DNA of 33,556 nucleotides from Candidatus Blautia stercorigallinarum (GTDB lineage: Bacteria > Bacillota > Clostridia > Lachnospirales > Lachnospiraceae): the NCBI GenBank assembly GCA_019112785.1, contig DXIQ01000029.1:1-33556 (forward strand), given 5' to 3'. A program made the position numbers and the translations under genes. Below the pieces are notes generated by a model that worked only from the letters and a program-made list of their open reading frames with translations, did no database searches and was not told the origin of the DNA. Shown here piece after piece: positions 14,785 to 24,043 of this stretch (position 1 is its first letter; the number at the start of each line of letters is the position of its first letter).

Positions 14785-15516
14785 TTATTTGTCCTCCTTG
14801 TCTTCCGGACAGTTCATAATCTGTCCTTCCTTTTCTAGAATCATGATCTCATTTTTATGGGCTTTCCCAGTGGGAGTGGAAAGATATTTTGGAATAACGG
14901 AGAAATCTTTCCAGAAGTGCATGGGAAAAGCGTATCTGGTTCTGGTGTTTTCCAGTATATAAGAAAATCCCTTATCGTACCATTCTTCCTGCCTGGGGTC
15001 CAGAGGCAGGAACGCGGCAAAAAGCTCCAGGCCTTTCAGTGGTTCGGTATACTTTTTGAAATTCGCTGTCATATTGTTATTGTATTGTTTCGATTCCCCC
15101 GGCCATACCCACCAGTTTAAATCCCCAGCATGATAAATGTTTTTGTCTTTTGTGTGTATCAGAAAAGCTACACCGCAGTCTGTGGAATGGAGAGTCTTCA
15201 CAGTCATAGAACAGGTGGCGCCATTCCAGGTCAAGGTAAGAGATTCCTCAGCTTTCATAAAATGCAGGCCAGATAAGTCCATGTGATCTCTCATGTACCG
15301 TCTGGTATCGGAGGAGAGGATGTAATGAATTTCTTTTGGCCCGGTGATATGAAAAATTTCCGGATTAAAATGGTCCTGATGCCGGTGAGAGACAAAGACA
15401 AAAAGAGGCTTGTCTTCATCTGTTGCAGGAATTTCTCCCTGGTAATAATCAAAGAGACAGCAGCAATGGGAAAATTCTGCCAGAAAACCGCTGTGACCAA
15501 TATAAGTTATTCTCAT
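14785..15516 (-). CDS. Metallo-beta-lactamase fold hydrolase
   Basis: A 243-residue MBL-fold protein similar to the UlaG/YtnP-like L-ascorbate-lactonase group rather than glyoxalase II. ITYIGHSGFLAEF at the start and the zinc motif SHRHQDHF (H44, H46, D48, H49) are diagnostic, with a further HAGDLNWW at about residue 130 providing the next metal ligands. The substrate is unknown. It lies between the carboxypeptidase gene (29 bases upstream) and the glyoxalase-like gene (immediately downstream), all on the minus strand, which suggests one transcript. AAGGAGA stands 7 bases before the ATG. Detoxification together with the glyoxalase-like partner is possible but is only inference from position. 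Confidence 0.85.
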   Translation of the reverse strand: MRITYIGHSGFLAEFSHCCCLFDYYQGEIPATDEDKPLFVFVSHRHQDHFNPEIFHITGPKEIHYILSSDTRRYMRDHMDLSGLHFMKAEESLTLTWNGATCSMTVKTLHSTDCGVAFLIHTKDKNIYHAGDLNWWVWPGESKQYNNNMTANFKKYTEPLKGLELFAAFLPLDPRQEEWYDKGFSYILENTRTRYAFPMHFWKDFSVIPKYLSTPTGKAHKNEIMILEKEGQIMNCPEDKEDK

Positions 15517-15545
15517 CTGTCAAATCTCCTTGGAGTGTAAAACAT

Positions 15546-17051
15546 TTAACTTTTTTTCTTCTTCCGGGACTTTTTATGTTTTTTAGAACTGAAAGCCCGG
15601 CGGATTTTAATGATCAAGAGTACGATATAGAAAATAAATGCACCGGCCAGAAGCCCCAGAGCAGGATACTTCCAACTGGGGAGTCCCTGGAAAACAGACA
15701 GGGCTTCCTGGAAAAATCCATCCAGAGAGTTATGATTTACAGTGGAAGAAGAACTGCTGGAGTCTTTTTCTGTTTCTGTAGATGCAGGCTGGCTGTCAGC
15801 GGCCTGCTGGCTTTGTCTTTGCTGCAGGTCATAGGTCTGAGCTGCTGTCAGAATTTCCTGGGAAGCCTCCTGACTGGAACTGCTCAGAAGGGTATCTCCA
15901 TAATAGAAGTCCAGATTCAGTATGTTATTTTCAATTTCCGCCTGGCAGGTAATATCCTGAGAGGGATTTACGGGAACATCTGCAGAAGAGTTCTCTACTG
16001 CAGCGTCCAGCAGGCCCTGGTCTTTCAGATAAGAAGCCAGGGAATCTGACTCAGCCAGAATCTCCGATGAAAGCTTTAGTTTTTCAAAATTATTGAAACC
16101 GTAATCCAGAAGATTTTTCGTGTCATTATAATATTCCGTAGTACCTTTTAAAACAACGCAGACAAGGCGCATGGAATTTCTTTCCGCATAAGTCACCAGA
16201 GTATTTCCGGCTTTTACTGTATATCCGGTTTTGCCCCCAAGGCATCCTTCATAATAATACTCCCCCTCTTGGATCATCTGATGATGATTGTTGATCCAGC
16301 GCTCTTCCGCTGTAATATTTGTGGGGGGAATGATATAGTATGGGGTTTTGATAATATTCCGGAAAGTTTCATTCTGAAATGCAGCCTGGGCGATGAGAGC
16401 CATGTCTCTGGCTGTGGTATAGTGGTCATCGGCATACAGACCATTGGCATTGACAAAATGGGTATTCTTGCATCCCAGCTCCTGGGCCCTCTGGTTCATC
16501 ATATCTACAAATGCCTGGACGGTCCCGCCGATATATTCTGCCACTCCGGAAGAAACTTCATTGGCAGAGCCCAGGAGGATACCATAAAGACTCTCCTCCA
16601 TAGACAGAGTTTCCCCTGGCTTAATGCCGATATGAGTGCTTCCTGGCTCGATATTGTTTACCTCGTCGGTAAATGTGATTTCTGTGTCTAGGGGAACCTT
16701 TTCAATGGCCAGCATAGCAGTCATGATCTTTGTAATGCTGGCAGGTGCCCTTTTCTCGTCAATACCTTTGGCATACAGGATTTCTCCGGTGTCCAGGTCC
16801 AGGAGGATTCCTGTTTCAGCAATGATCTTCGGACCCTGAGGCCATCCGGCAATATTGTTGGACTGAATTTCCCATTCGTAGCTTTCAGGCATGGCCGGTT
16901 CCTGATTTTCAGCAGAGGTATCTGTCTGAGTGTTTTCCTGTACCGTTTCAGGGACGTCAGAAGCTGCCAGGGGAGTGACAGTCTGCATGTTAAAAGACAG
17001 AGCTGCGGCCAGGACCAGAGCTGCACCGGACTTTTTCTTTTTCTTTTTCAT
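15546..17051 (-). CDS. D-alanyl-D-alanine carboxypeptidase (peptidase S11)
   Basis: A 501-residue low-molecular-mass penicillin-binding protein of the DacA/DacF type, which trims the terminal D-Ala from peptidoglycan stem peptides outside the membrane. After a lysine-rich N-terminus and signal peptide (to about residue 30) comes a ~30-residue acidic linker, then the catalytic domain with SITK at 105-108 (S105 nucleophile), SAN at 162-164 and KTG at 274-276. A second beta-rich domain and a Ser/Gln-rich spacer follow. In place of the usual amphipathic anchor, the C-terminus has a true membrane helix (YPALGLLAGAFIFYIVLLIIKI) and a very basic cytoplasmic tail. AAAGGATA precedes the ATG. It leads the operon with the MBL-fold and glyoxalase-like genes. 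Confidence 0.94.
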   Translation of the reverse strand: MKKKKKKSGAALVLAAALSFNMQTVTPLAASDVPETVQENTQTDTSAENQEPAMPESYEWEIQSNNIAGWPQGPKIIAETGILLDLDTGEILYAKGIDEKRAPASITKIMTAMLAIEKVPLDTEITFTDEVNNIEPGSTHIGIKPGETLSMEESLYGILLGSANEVSSGVAEYIGGTVQAFVDMMNQRAQELGCKNTHFVNANGLYADDHYTTARDMALIAQAAFQNETFRNIIKTPYYIIPPTNITAEERWINNHHQMIQEGEYYYEGCLGGKTGYTVKAGNTLVTYAERNSMRLVCVVLKGTTEYYNDTKNLLDYGFNNFEKLKLSSEILAESDSLASYLKDQGLLDAAVENSSADVPVNPSQDITCQAEIENNILNLDFYYGDTLLSSSSQEASQEILTAAQTYDLQQRQSQQAADSQPASTETEKDSSSSSSTVNHNSLDGFFQEALSVFQGLPSWKYPALGLLAGAFIFYIVLLIIKIRRAFSSKKHKKSRKKKKS

Positions 17052-17124
17052 TTTTGATCGTATCCTTTTTGATATAATGTGGCTGCCCTCAGTTGTACAT
17101 TGAGGGACAATTTATCCTTGAACT

Positions 17125-17153
17125 ATTATATGCGATTTTAGGGTTTATAGCAA
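17125..17153 (-). promoter_or_regulatory. Promoter of the carboxypeptidase operon
   Basis: On the minus strand, TTGCTA (17148-17153) and TATAAT (17125-17130) are spaced by 17 bases, about 74 bases before the ATG. The leader holds a small hairpin, CCCTCA with TGAGGG, at 17089-17104. Confidence 0.6.
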
Positions 17154-17173
17154 TGAAATTGTTGCCGAAACCC

Positions 17174-17203
17174 TTGACAATATGCGGAAAAACTCAGTAT
17201 AAT
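17174..17203 (+). promoter_or_regulatory. Promoter of the ileS T-box transcript
   Basis: Consensus TTGACA (17174-17179) and TATAAT (17198-17203) are separated by 18 bases. The T-box leader begins a few bases downstream. Confidence 0.8.
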
Positions 17204-17208
17204 AGCTC

Positions 17209-17463
17209 TGTACTTGACAAAAACAGAGATGGAGACAGTATTTGACCAGTCCAAAGTTCCAGAGAGCCGGGGAGGGTGGAATCCCGGTACGAGTAGGGGC
17301 CAAAGAAAATCACTCCGGAGTTGCCATCTGAATTAAGTAGGAGAGGCCGGTTTCCCCACGTTACCGGGGACACATATAAAGGCGTATGCTTCGTATGATG
17401 TAAGAGGTGGTATAACGACAGCGCAATAAGGCTTTCGTCCTGTTACAGGACGGAAGCCTTTTC
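17209..17463 (+). promoter_or_regulatory. T-box leader controlling ileS
   Basis: This leader senses uncharged tRNA(Ile) and allows ileS to be transcribed when isoleucyl-tRNA is scarce. The T-box sequence itself is AGGTGGTATAACG at 17405-17417. Stem I features include AGAGAGCCGG and GTACGAGTAGG, and an ATC triplet at 17309-17311, followed by A, sits where the isoleucine specifier is expected. The Stem I base and linker (GAGTTGCC, GAATTAAGTAGG) are also typical. The attenuator hairpin is at 17428-17463: AAGGCTTTCGTCCTG pairs with CAGGACGGAAGCCTT, followed by TTTTC. The leader explains the long gap before ileS. Confidence 0.93.
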
Positions 17464-17539
17464 TATATATTTCCGGTTCAAAAGGAAAGAATAGAAACGC
17501 CTTTGTAAAATATTTTGAATTTTGGAAAGGAGAAAAGCT

Positions 17540-20500
17540 ATGTATCAGAAAGTTACTACAGACCTCAACTTTGTAGAACGGGAGAAAGAAGTAGAAAAGT
17601 TCTGGAAAGACAATGACATTTTCAAAAAGAGTATGGAAAACCGTAAAGAAGGTCCTACCTATACCTTCTATGACGGACCGCCTACCGCCAATGGAAAACC
17701 TCATATTGGCCATGTGCTTACCCGCGTTATCAAGGATATGATCCCCAGATACCGGGCCATGAAAGGCTATATGGTTCCCAGAAAGGCCGGATGGGATACC
17801 CACGGACTGCCGGTAGAGCTGGAAGTGGAGAAAAAGCTGGGACTGGACGGCAAAGAACAGATAGAAGAATATGGCCTGATCCCTTTTATCGACCAGTGTA
17901 AGGAAAGCGTCTGGAAATACAAAGGCATGTGGGAAGATTTTTCTTCCACTGTTGGTTTCTGGGCGGATATGGATAATCCTTATGTAACCTACCATGACGA
18001 TTATATCGAATCCGAATGGTGGGCCCTGAAAGAAATCTGGAACAAGGGACTTTTATATAAAGGCCATAAGATCGTGCCTTACTGTCCTCGCTGCGGTACC
18101 CCTCTGTCTGCACAGGAAGTGGCACAGGGATATAAAGATGTGAAAGAACGCTCCGCCATTGCCCGCTTTAAGGTAAAGGGAGAGGAGGCTTATATCCTGG
18201 CATGGACCACAACTCCATGGACTCTGCCCTCTAACGTTGCCCTCTGCGTAAACCCTGATGAGGAATATGCAAAGGTTAAGGCTGCAGACGGATATACTTA
18301 CTATATGGCAACTGCCCTTCTGGATACCGTTCTGGGCTCTCTGGAAAGAGAAGAGGGAACGCCGGCCTATGAAGTTCTGGAAACTTATAAGGGAACAGAT
18401 CTGGAATACAAAGAGTATGAGCCTTTGTATAACTTCAAAGAATTAAACAAAAAAGCCTATTATGTAGTATGCGATACTTATGTAACTCTTACCGACGGTA
18501 CCGGTGTAGTTCATATTGCTCCGGCTTTCGGTGAAGACGATAATAAAGTTGGAAAGAAATATGACCTTCCTGTGCTGCAGCTGGTAGACGAAAAAGGTGA
18601 AATGACAGCAGAAACCCCCTGGGCCGGAACTTTCTGCAAAAAGGCAGATCCGGAAGTGCTGAAAGACCTGGAGGAAAGAGGTCTGCTCTTCTCAGCGCCG
18701 AAATTTGAGCACAGCTATCCTCACTGCTGGAGATGTGACACACCGCTTATCTACTATGCTAGAGAATCCTGGTTTATCAAGATGACTGCAGTCAAAGAGG
18801 ACCTGATCCGGAATAACAACACCATCAACTGGATCCCGGAGAGTATCGGAAAAGGCCGCTTCGGCGACTGGCTGGAAAATGTTCAGGACTGGGGAATCAG
18901 CAGAAACCGTTACTGGGGAACACCTCTCAACGTATGGGAATGCGAGTGCGGCCATATGGAATCCATCGGCAGCCGTCAGGAACTTTTTGAGAGAGGCGGC
19001 GACGAGAATGCCAAGACTGTGGAGCTTCATCGTCCATATATCGATGAGATTACCATGAAATGCCCAAAATGCGGCAAGACTATGCACAGAGTACCGGAAG
19101 TCATCGACTGCTGGTTTGACTCAGGGGCTATGCCTTTTGCACAGCACCATTATCCTTTTGAAAATAAAGAGCTGTTTGAGCAGCAGTTCCCGGCAGATTT
19201 TATCTCCGAGGCTGTAGACCAGACAAGAGGATGGTTCTACTCTCTGCTGGCAGAATCTACTATTTTGTTTAATAAAGCTCCTTATAAAAATGTTATCGTT
19301 CTGGGACACGTTCAGGATGAGAACGGACAGAAGATGTCTAAGTCTAAGGGAAATGCAGTAGATCCTTTTGAGGCCCTGGAAACATACGGAGCAGACGCTA
19401 TCCGCTGGTATTTCTATGTAAACAGCGCTCCATGGCTGCCTAACCGTTTCCATGGAAAAGCCGTACAGGAAGGACAGAGAAAGTTCATGGGAACTCTGTG
19501 GAATACCTATGCTTTCTTCGTGCTGTATGCAAATATCGATGAATTTGACGCTACAAAATATACCTTGGATTATGAGAAACTGCCCGTAATGGACAAATGG
19601 CTTCTGTCCAAGCTGAATTCAGTGGTAAAAGCAGTAGATGAGGATTTAAATGCCTATAAGATCCCGGAAACAGCCAGAGCTCTTCAGGAATTTGTAGATG
19701 ATATGAGCAACTGGTATGTAAGAAGAAGCCGTGAGCGTTTCTGGGCCAAAGGAATGGAACAGGATAAGATCAATGCATATATGACTCTTTACACTGCTCT
19801 GGTTACCATCTGTAAGGCTGCAGCTCCTATGGTTCCATTTATGACAGAAGAAATTTATCAGAATCTGGTGAGAAGCGTTGGCAAAGATGCGCCTGAGAGT
19901 ATCCACCTGTGCAATTTCCCTGAAGTGAAGGAAGAGTGGATCGACAAGACTCTGGAAGAGAACATGGACAACCTGCTGAAGGTGGTAGTCATGGGCCGGG
20001 CATGCAGAAATGCAGCAAATATCAAGAATCGTCAGCCTATCGGAAAGATGTTCGTAAAAGCGCCTTTCACACTGGAAGACTTCTATAAAGAAATCATTGA
20101 AGACGAGCTGAATGTGAAGGAAATGACATTTACTGAGGATGTAAGAGACTTTACCACCTATACCTTTAAGCCTCAGTTAAAGACTGTAGGACCTAAGTAC
20201 GGAAAGTTCCTGGGCGGCATAAAGAAGGCCCTGTCTGAACTGGACGGAAACCAGGCTATGGACGAATTAAAGGCAAATGGACAGCTAAAACTTGACATAA
20301 ATGGACAGGAAATAGTATTATTAGACAGTGACCTGCTCATTGATATGGCACAGACAGAGGGCTATGTCTCTGAATCAGATAATGATATTACTGTAGTGCT
20401 GGATACAAATCTGACTCCCGAACTGATCGAGGAGGGATTTGTCCGTGAGATCATCAGCAAGATCCAGACCATGCGTAAGGAAGCCGGCTTTGAGGTTACC

Positions 20501-20683
20501 GATAAGATCCGGGTTTCTCTGGAAGATAATCAGGTGATCGAAGGAATCTTCCGTGTCCATGAAGCCCAGATCAAATCTGAGGTTCTGGCTGAAGAAGTTG
20601 TATACGGTCAGATGAGCGGTTATGCAAAAGACTGGAAAATAAATTCAGAAAACGTGAAATTAGGCGTTGAGAAACTTTCATAG
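17540..20683 (+). CDS. ileS: Isoleucyl-tRNA synthetase, long (type 2) form
   Basis: A class I synthetase that charges tRNA(Ile) in the cytoplasm. I start at ATG 17540, since AAAGGAG lies just before; the in-frame TTG at 17522 overlaps that site. At 1,047 residues it is longer than the usual ~930-residue bacterial enzyme. The HIGH motif is HIGH at 55-58 in the context GPPTANGKPHIGHVLTRVIKDM, and KMSKS is at 598-602. Two CxxC-type metal sites lie in the middle (CPRCG, CPKCGK). The editing domain contains TTTPWTLPSN. The length, the PTANGKPHIGH form and the long C-terminal part (GYAKDWKINSENVKLGVEKLS) match the eukaryote-like IleRS2 group, which is less sensitive to mupirocin; the resistance itself is an inference. 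It is regulated by the T-box upstream and transcribed alone. Confidence 0.96.
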   Translation: MYQKVTTDLNFVEREKEVEKFWKDNDIFKKSMENRKEGPTYTFYDGPPTANGKPHIGHVLTRVIKDMIPRYRAMKGYMVPRKAGWDTHGLPVELEVEKKLGLDGKEQIEEYGLIPFIDQCKESVWKYKGMWEDFSSTVGFWADMDNPYVTYHDDYIESEWWALKEIWNKGLLYKGHKIVPYCPRCGTPLSAQEVAQGYKDVKERSAIARFKVKGEEAYILAWTTTPWTLPSNVALCVNPDEEYAKVKAADGYTYYMATALLDTVLGSLEREEGTPAYEVLETYKGTDLEYKEYEPLYNFKELNKKAYYVVCDTYVTLTDGTGVVHIAPAFGEDDNKVGKKYDLPVLQLVDEKGEMTAETPWAGTFCKKADPEVLKDLEERGLLFSAPKFEHSYPHCWRCDTPLIYYARESWFIKMTAVKEDLIRNNNTINWIPESIGKGRFGDWLENVQDWGISRNRYWGTPLNVWECECGHMESIGSRQELFERGGDENAKTVELHRPYIDEITMKCPKCGKTMHRVPEVIDCWFDSGAMPFAQHHYPFENKELFEQQFPADFISEAVDQTRGWFYSLLAESTILFNKAPYKNVIVLGHVQDENGQKMSKSKGNAVDPFEALETYGADAIRWYFYVNSAPWLPNRFHGKAVQEGQRKFMGTLWNTYAFFVLYANIDEFDATKYTLDYEKLPVMDKWLLSKLNSVVKAVDEDLNAYKIPETARALQEFVDDMSNWYVRRSRERFWAKGMEQDKINAYMTLYTALVTICKAAAPMVPFMTEEIYQNLVRSVGKDAPESIHLCNFPEVKEEWIDKTLEENMDNLLKVVVMGRACRNAANIKNRQPIGKMFVKAPFTLEDFYKEIIEDELNVKEMTFTEDVRDFTTYTFKPQLKTVGPKYGKFLGGIKKALSELDGNQAMDELKANGQLKLDINGQEIVLLDSDLLIDMAQTEGYVSESDNDITVVLDTNLTPELIEEGFVREIISKIQTMRKEAGFEVTDKIRVSLEDNQVIEGIFRVHEAQIKSEVLAEEVVYGQMSGYAKDWKINSENVKLGVEKLS

Positions 20684-20743
20684 GAAAAAGGGCTGTCGCG
20701 GGGAATTCAATAGCTCTGGTTCTGCTATGCGGCAGCCTTTTTC
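20682..20743 (+). terminator. Intrinsic terminator after ileS
   Basis: GGAAAAAGGGCTGTCGC pairs with GCGGCAGCCTTTTTCC (one bulged G and one G-U pair). An inner stem, ATAGC with GCTAT, caps it. The right arm supplies the T run. Confidence 0.85.
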
Positions 20744-20799
20744 CTGCAAAAAAGAAGGTTAGCAGTATTTGCCTTCATCATTCTGAAGGAGGAAAGGGA

Positions 20800-23262
20800 A
20801 TGTTAGACAATCAATTTAAGAAAGAGGAATTCAAGAAAAGCGTTAAAGAAAACGTAAAAATGCTCTACAGAAAGACCATTGAAGAGGCCACTCAGGAGCA
20901 GATTTTTCAGGCTGTATCTCTTGCTGTAAAGGACGTAATTATTGATAACTGGCTGCTTACACAGAAACAGTACGAGAAGGACGACCCGAAGATTGTTTAC
21001 TATTTATCCATGGAATTCCTTATGGGACGTGCGCTGGGAAATAATCTGATCAACCTGTGCGCATATGATGAGGTGAAAGAAGCCTTAGATGAACTGGGAT
21101 TTGACTTAAACGTTATAGAAGACCAGGAACCGGATCCGGCTCTTGGAAACGGCGGACTGGGACGTCTGGCTGCCTGTTTCCTGGATTCTCTGGCTACTCT
21201 GGGATACTGTGCTTACGGCTGCGGTATCCGTTATCACTATGGTCTGTTCAAACAGGAGATCAGAGACGGCTACCAGGTAGAGGTTCCCGATAACTGGCTG
21301 AAAAACGGCTATCCCTTTGAACTGCGTCGTCCGGAATATGCAAAAGAAGTAAAATTCGGCGGTTATGTAGACGTAGAGTATGACCATGCCACAGGAAGAA
21401 CCCGTTTCGTACAGAAGGGCTATCAGTCTGTACTGGCAGTGCCTTATGATATGCCTATCGTAGGATACAACAATCAGATCGTAAATACCCTTCGTATCTG
21501 GGATGCGGAAGCGATCACAGACTTCCGCCTGGACCTTTTTGACAAGGGCGAATACCACAAAGCGGTAGAACAGGAAAATCTGGCAAAGAACATCGTAGAA
21601 GTATTATATCCTAACGATAACCACTATGCAGGAAAAGAGCTGCGTCTGAAACAGCAGTACTTCTTTATCTCTGCAAGTATCCAGGCTGCTATTGCTAAAT
21701 TTAAAAAGGCACACAGCGACCTTCACGACCTGCCGAAGAAAGTGACCTTCCAGTTAAACGATACCCACCCGACAATGACAGTTGCCGAACTGATGCGTAT
21801 CCTGGTAGATGAAGAAAACATGTCCTGGGATGAGGCATGGGATATCACTACACACACCTGCGCTTATACAAACCATACTATCATGGCAGAAGCTCTGGAA
21901 AAATGGCCGATCGAGCTGTTCTCCAAGCTGCTTCCACGTATCTATCAGATCGTCGAAGAGATCAACCGGAGATTTATTGAGGAGATCAAGGCAAAATATC
22001 CTGGAAATCAGGAGAAGATCCGCAAGATGGCGATCATCTATGACGGACAGGTTAAGATGGCTCATCTGGCTATTGCCGGCGGTTACTCTGTAAACGGCGT
22101 GGCAAAACTGCACACAGAAATATTAGAGAAGCAGGAACTGAAGGATTTCTACGAAATGTATCCGGAGAAATTCAACAATAAGACAAATGGAATTACCCAG
22201 AGACGTTTCCTCCTTCATGCAAATCCGCTGCTGGCTTCCTGGATCACCGACCATATCGGAGACGGCTGGATCACAAACCTGCCGGAACTGGCAAAACTGA
22301 AAGTATATGCAGATGATAAGAGAGCTCAGCAGGAGTTTATGAATATCAAACATCAGAACAAAGTGCGCCTGGCAAAATATATCCTGGAGCATAATGGTAT
22401 CGAGGTGGATCCTAACTCTATCTTCGACGTACAGGTAAAGAGACTTCATGAGTATAAACGTCAGCTGATGAATATCCTTCATGTAATGTATCTGTACAAC
22501 AAGATCAAAGAACATCCGGAGATGGATTTCTATCCAAGAACCTTTATTTTCGGTGCCAAAGCAGCAGCAGGCTACAAGCGTGCGAAGCTGACTATTAAAC
22601 TGATCAATTCTGTGGCAGAAGTGATCAACAACGATCCTTCTATCAACGGAAAACTGAAAGTGGTATTTATTGAGAACTACCGTGTTTCCAACGCAGAGAT
22701 GATCTTTGCTGCGGCAGATGTCTCCGAGCAGATCTCTACAGCAAGTAAAGAAGCTTCCGGAACAGGAAACATGAAGTTCATGTTAAACGGCGCGCCTACT
22801 CTGGGAACTATGGACGGAGCCAATGTGGAGATCGTAGAAGAGGTTGGAAAGGAAAATGCCTTTATCTTCGGTCTGTCAGCAGATGAAGTTATCAATTATG
22901 AGAATAACGGCGGCTATGATCCAATGCAGTACTTCAACAATGATCCGGATATCCGGAACGTGCTGATGCAGCTGATCAATGGAACCTATTCCCATGGAGA
23001 TTTCAATCTGTTCCGCGACATCTATGACTCTCTGCTGAACACCAACAGCAGTGACAGAGCAGATACCTACTTTATCCTGGCTGACTTTAAGCCTTACGCA
23101 AAAGCTCAGGAAGAAGTTGAAAAAGCCTACAGAGATGAGGCAAGATGGGCCAAGATGGCATTGCTGAACACTGCCTGCTCAGGCAAGTTCTCTTCTGACA
23201 GAACCATCCAGCAGTATGTAGATGAAATCTGGCACCTGGATAAGGTTACCATCGGAAAATAA
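20800..23262 (+). CDS. glgP: Glycogen/alpha-glucan phosphorylase
   Basis: An 820-residue GT35 phosphorylase that releases glucose-1-phosphate from the ends of glycogen or maltodextrin in the cytoplasm. The family pattern runs throughout: YLSMEFLMGRALGNNLINL near the front, ALGNGGLGRLAACFLDSLA, GIRYHYGLFKQ, and QLNDTHPTMTVAELMR. The PLP-binding site is the signature EASGTGNMKFMLNGA with K659 as the Schiff-base lysine. The 820 residues are normal for bacterial GlgP. AAGGAGG lies 8 bases before the ATG. No other glycogen genes are adjacent. There is no signal of a dedicated regulator in the 56 bases between the ileS terminator and the start. Confidence 0.96.
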   Translation: MLDNQFKKEEFKKSVKENVKMLYRKTIEEATQEQIFQAVSLAVKDVIIDNWLLTQKQYEKDDPKIVYYLSMEFLMGRALGNNLINLCAYDEVKEALDELGFDLNVIEDQEPDPALGNGGLGRLAACFLDSLATLGYCAYGCGIRYHYGLFKQEIRDGYQVEVPDNWLKNGYPFELRRPEYAKEVKFGGYVDVEYDHATGRTRFVQKGYQSVLAVPYDMPIVGYNNQIVNTLRIWDAEAITDFRLDLFDKGEYHKAVEQENLAKNIVEVLYPNDNHYAGKELRLKQQYFFISASIQAAIAKFKKAHSDLHDLPKKVTFQLNDTHPTMTVAELMRILVDEENMSWDEAWDITTHTCAYTNHTIMAEALEKWPIELFSKLLPRIYQIVEEINRRFIEEIKAKYPGNQEKIRKMAIIYDGQVKMAHLAIAGGYSVNGVAKLHTEILEKQELKDFYEMYPEKFNNKTNGITQRRFLLHANPLLASWITDHIGDGWITNLPELAKLKVYADDKRAQQEFMNIKHQNKVRLAKYILEHNGIEVDPNSIFDVQVKRLHEYKRQLMNILHVMYLYNKIKEHPEMDFYPRTFIFGAKAAAGYKRAKLTIKLINSVAEVINNDPSINGKLKVVFIENYRVSNAEMIFAAADVSEQISTASKEASGTGNMKFMLNGAPTLGTMDGANVEIVEEVGKENAFIFGLSADEVINYENNGGYDPMQYFNNDPDIRNVLMQLINGTYSHGDFNLFRDIYDSLLNTNSSDRADTYFILADFKPYAKAQEEVEKAYRDEARWAKMALLNTACSGKFSSDRTIQQYVDEIWHLDKVTIGK

Positions 23263-23273
23263 AAAGAAAAATG

Positions 23274-23322
23274 TGCCGAGTGTTCGAGACCTTCCACTCG
23301 TAAAACAAAACTAAAGGAGAAA
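23274..23322 (+). promoter_or_regulatory. preQ1-I riboswitch controlling queT translation
   Basis: CGAGTG at 23277-23282 pairs with CACTCG at 23295-23300 around a C-rich loop, followed by an A-rich tail ending AAAACTAAAGG. This is the compact preQ1 class I layout. The loop CCTT (23290-23293) can pair with AAGG (23314-23317) to close the pseudoknot, and that AAGG is part of the AAAGGAG ribosome binding site of queT. Bound preQ1 would therefore hide the site and lower translation. Confidence 0.85.
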
Positions 23323-23329
23323 ATTAAAT

Positions 23330-23818
23330 ATGAGAGATAAGAAAGTAACTTTTTTGACCCAGGCGGCTATGATCGCTGCCATTTATGTGGTGCTGACCTT
23401 TGTCTTTGCGCCGATCAGTTTCGGAGAAGTGCAGATTCGTATTTCAGAGATGCTTACTGTGCTGCCGGTTTTTACGCCGGCTGCCATACCGGGGCTGTTC
23501 GTAGGCTGCCTGATCGGCAATATTACCGGGGGAGGGCTTCTGCCGGATGTGATCTTTGGAAGCCTGGCTACCCTTATAGGAGCAGTGGGAACTTATTATC
23601 TGAGAAATTCCAACAGGCTCTTTGCAGTGCTTCCCCCTATTGTGGCGAATATCTGCATTGTACCCTTTGTGCTCCGCTATGCTTATGGCGTGGTGCTGCC
23701 GATTCCCTTCCTGATGCTGACGGTAGGTATCGGAGAAGTGGTTTCCTGCGGTATCCTGGGAAATTGTCTGATCTCTGTTCTGGGCAGATACAGAACCAGG
23801 ATTTTTAACAGGGCGTAA
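23330..23818 (+). CDS. queT: QueT family queuosine precursor transporter
   Basis: A 162-residue membrane protein with five to six hydrophobic segments, matching QueT, the substrate-binding S component of an energy-coupling-factor transporter for a queuosine precursor such as preQ1 or preQ0. Typical stretches are AAMIAAIYVVLTFVFAPISFGEVQIRISEML and FTPAAIPGLFVGCLIGNITGG, followed by LLPDVIFGSLATLIGA. It lacks its own ATPase; the shared EcfAAT module would be encoded elsewhere. The assignment is strongly backed by the preQ1-I riboswitch overlapping its ribosome binding site. Although it follows glgP by 67 bases, the riboswitch shows independent control at the translation level. A strong terminator follows. 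Confidence 0.93.
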   Translation: MRDKKVTFLTQAAMIAAIYVVLTFVFAPISFGEVQIRISEMLTVLPVFTPAAIPGLFVGCLIGNITGGGLLPDVIFGSLATLIGAVGTYYLRNSNRLFAVLPPIVANICIVPFVLRYAYGVVLPIPFLMLTVGIGEVVSCGILGNCLISVLGRYRTRIFNRA

Positions 23819-23846
23819 TAAGAAACTTTCATAATTTCATAAAACT

Positions 23847-23903
23847 GAAGGAGTATTCCGGGAAAGTCCTCTGAAGGAGCTTTGGGAATACTCCTTTTTT
23901 TCT
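23847..23903 (+). terminator. Intrinsic terminator after queT
   Basis: AAGGAGTATTCC pairs with GGGAATACTCCTT, with a ~24-base loop, followed by a run of seven T. Confidence 0.88.
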
Positions 23904-23940
23904 GTTTGGAAAAATCTTTTGTCTCTTCCAATCATTTACT

Positions 23941-23969
23941 TTGACATACCATATCCAGTATGATAAACT
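23941..23969 (+). promoter_or_regulatory. Promoter of the TPR/ATPase gene and rsmA
   Basis: TTGACA at 23941-23946 and TAAACT at 23964-23969 are separated by 17 bases, about 75 bases before the GTG start at 24044. Confidence 0.6.
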
Positions 23970-24043
23970 AAAATCAATTATGGAGTCTTATACCCTCAGG
24001 GTTCGGTGACATTATTTGAATTAAATGTATAGAGGTGAACGAA

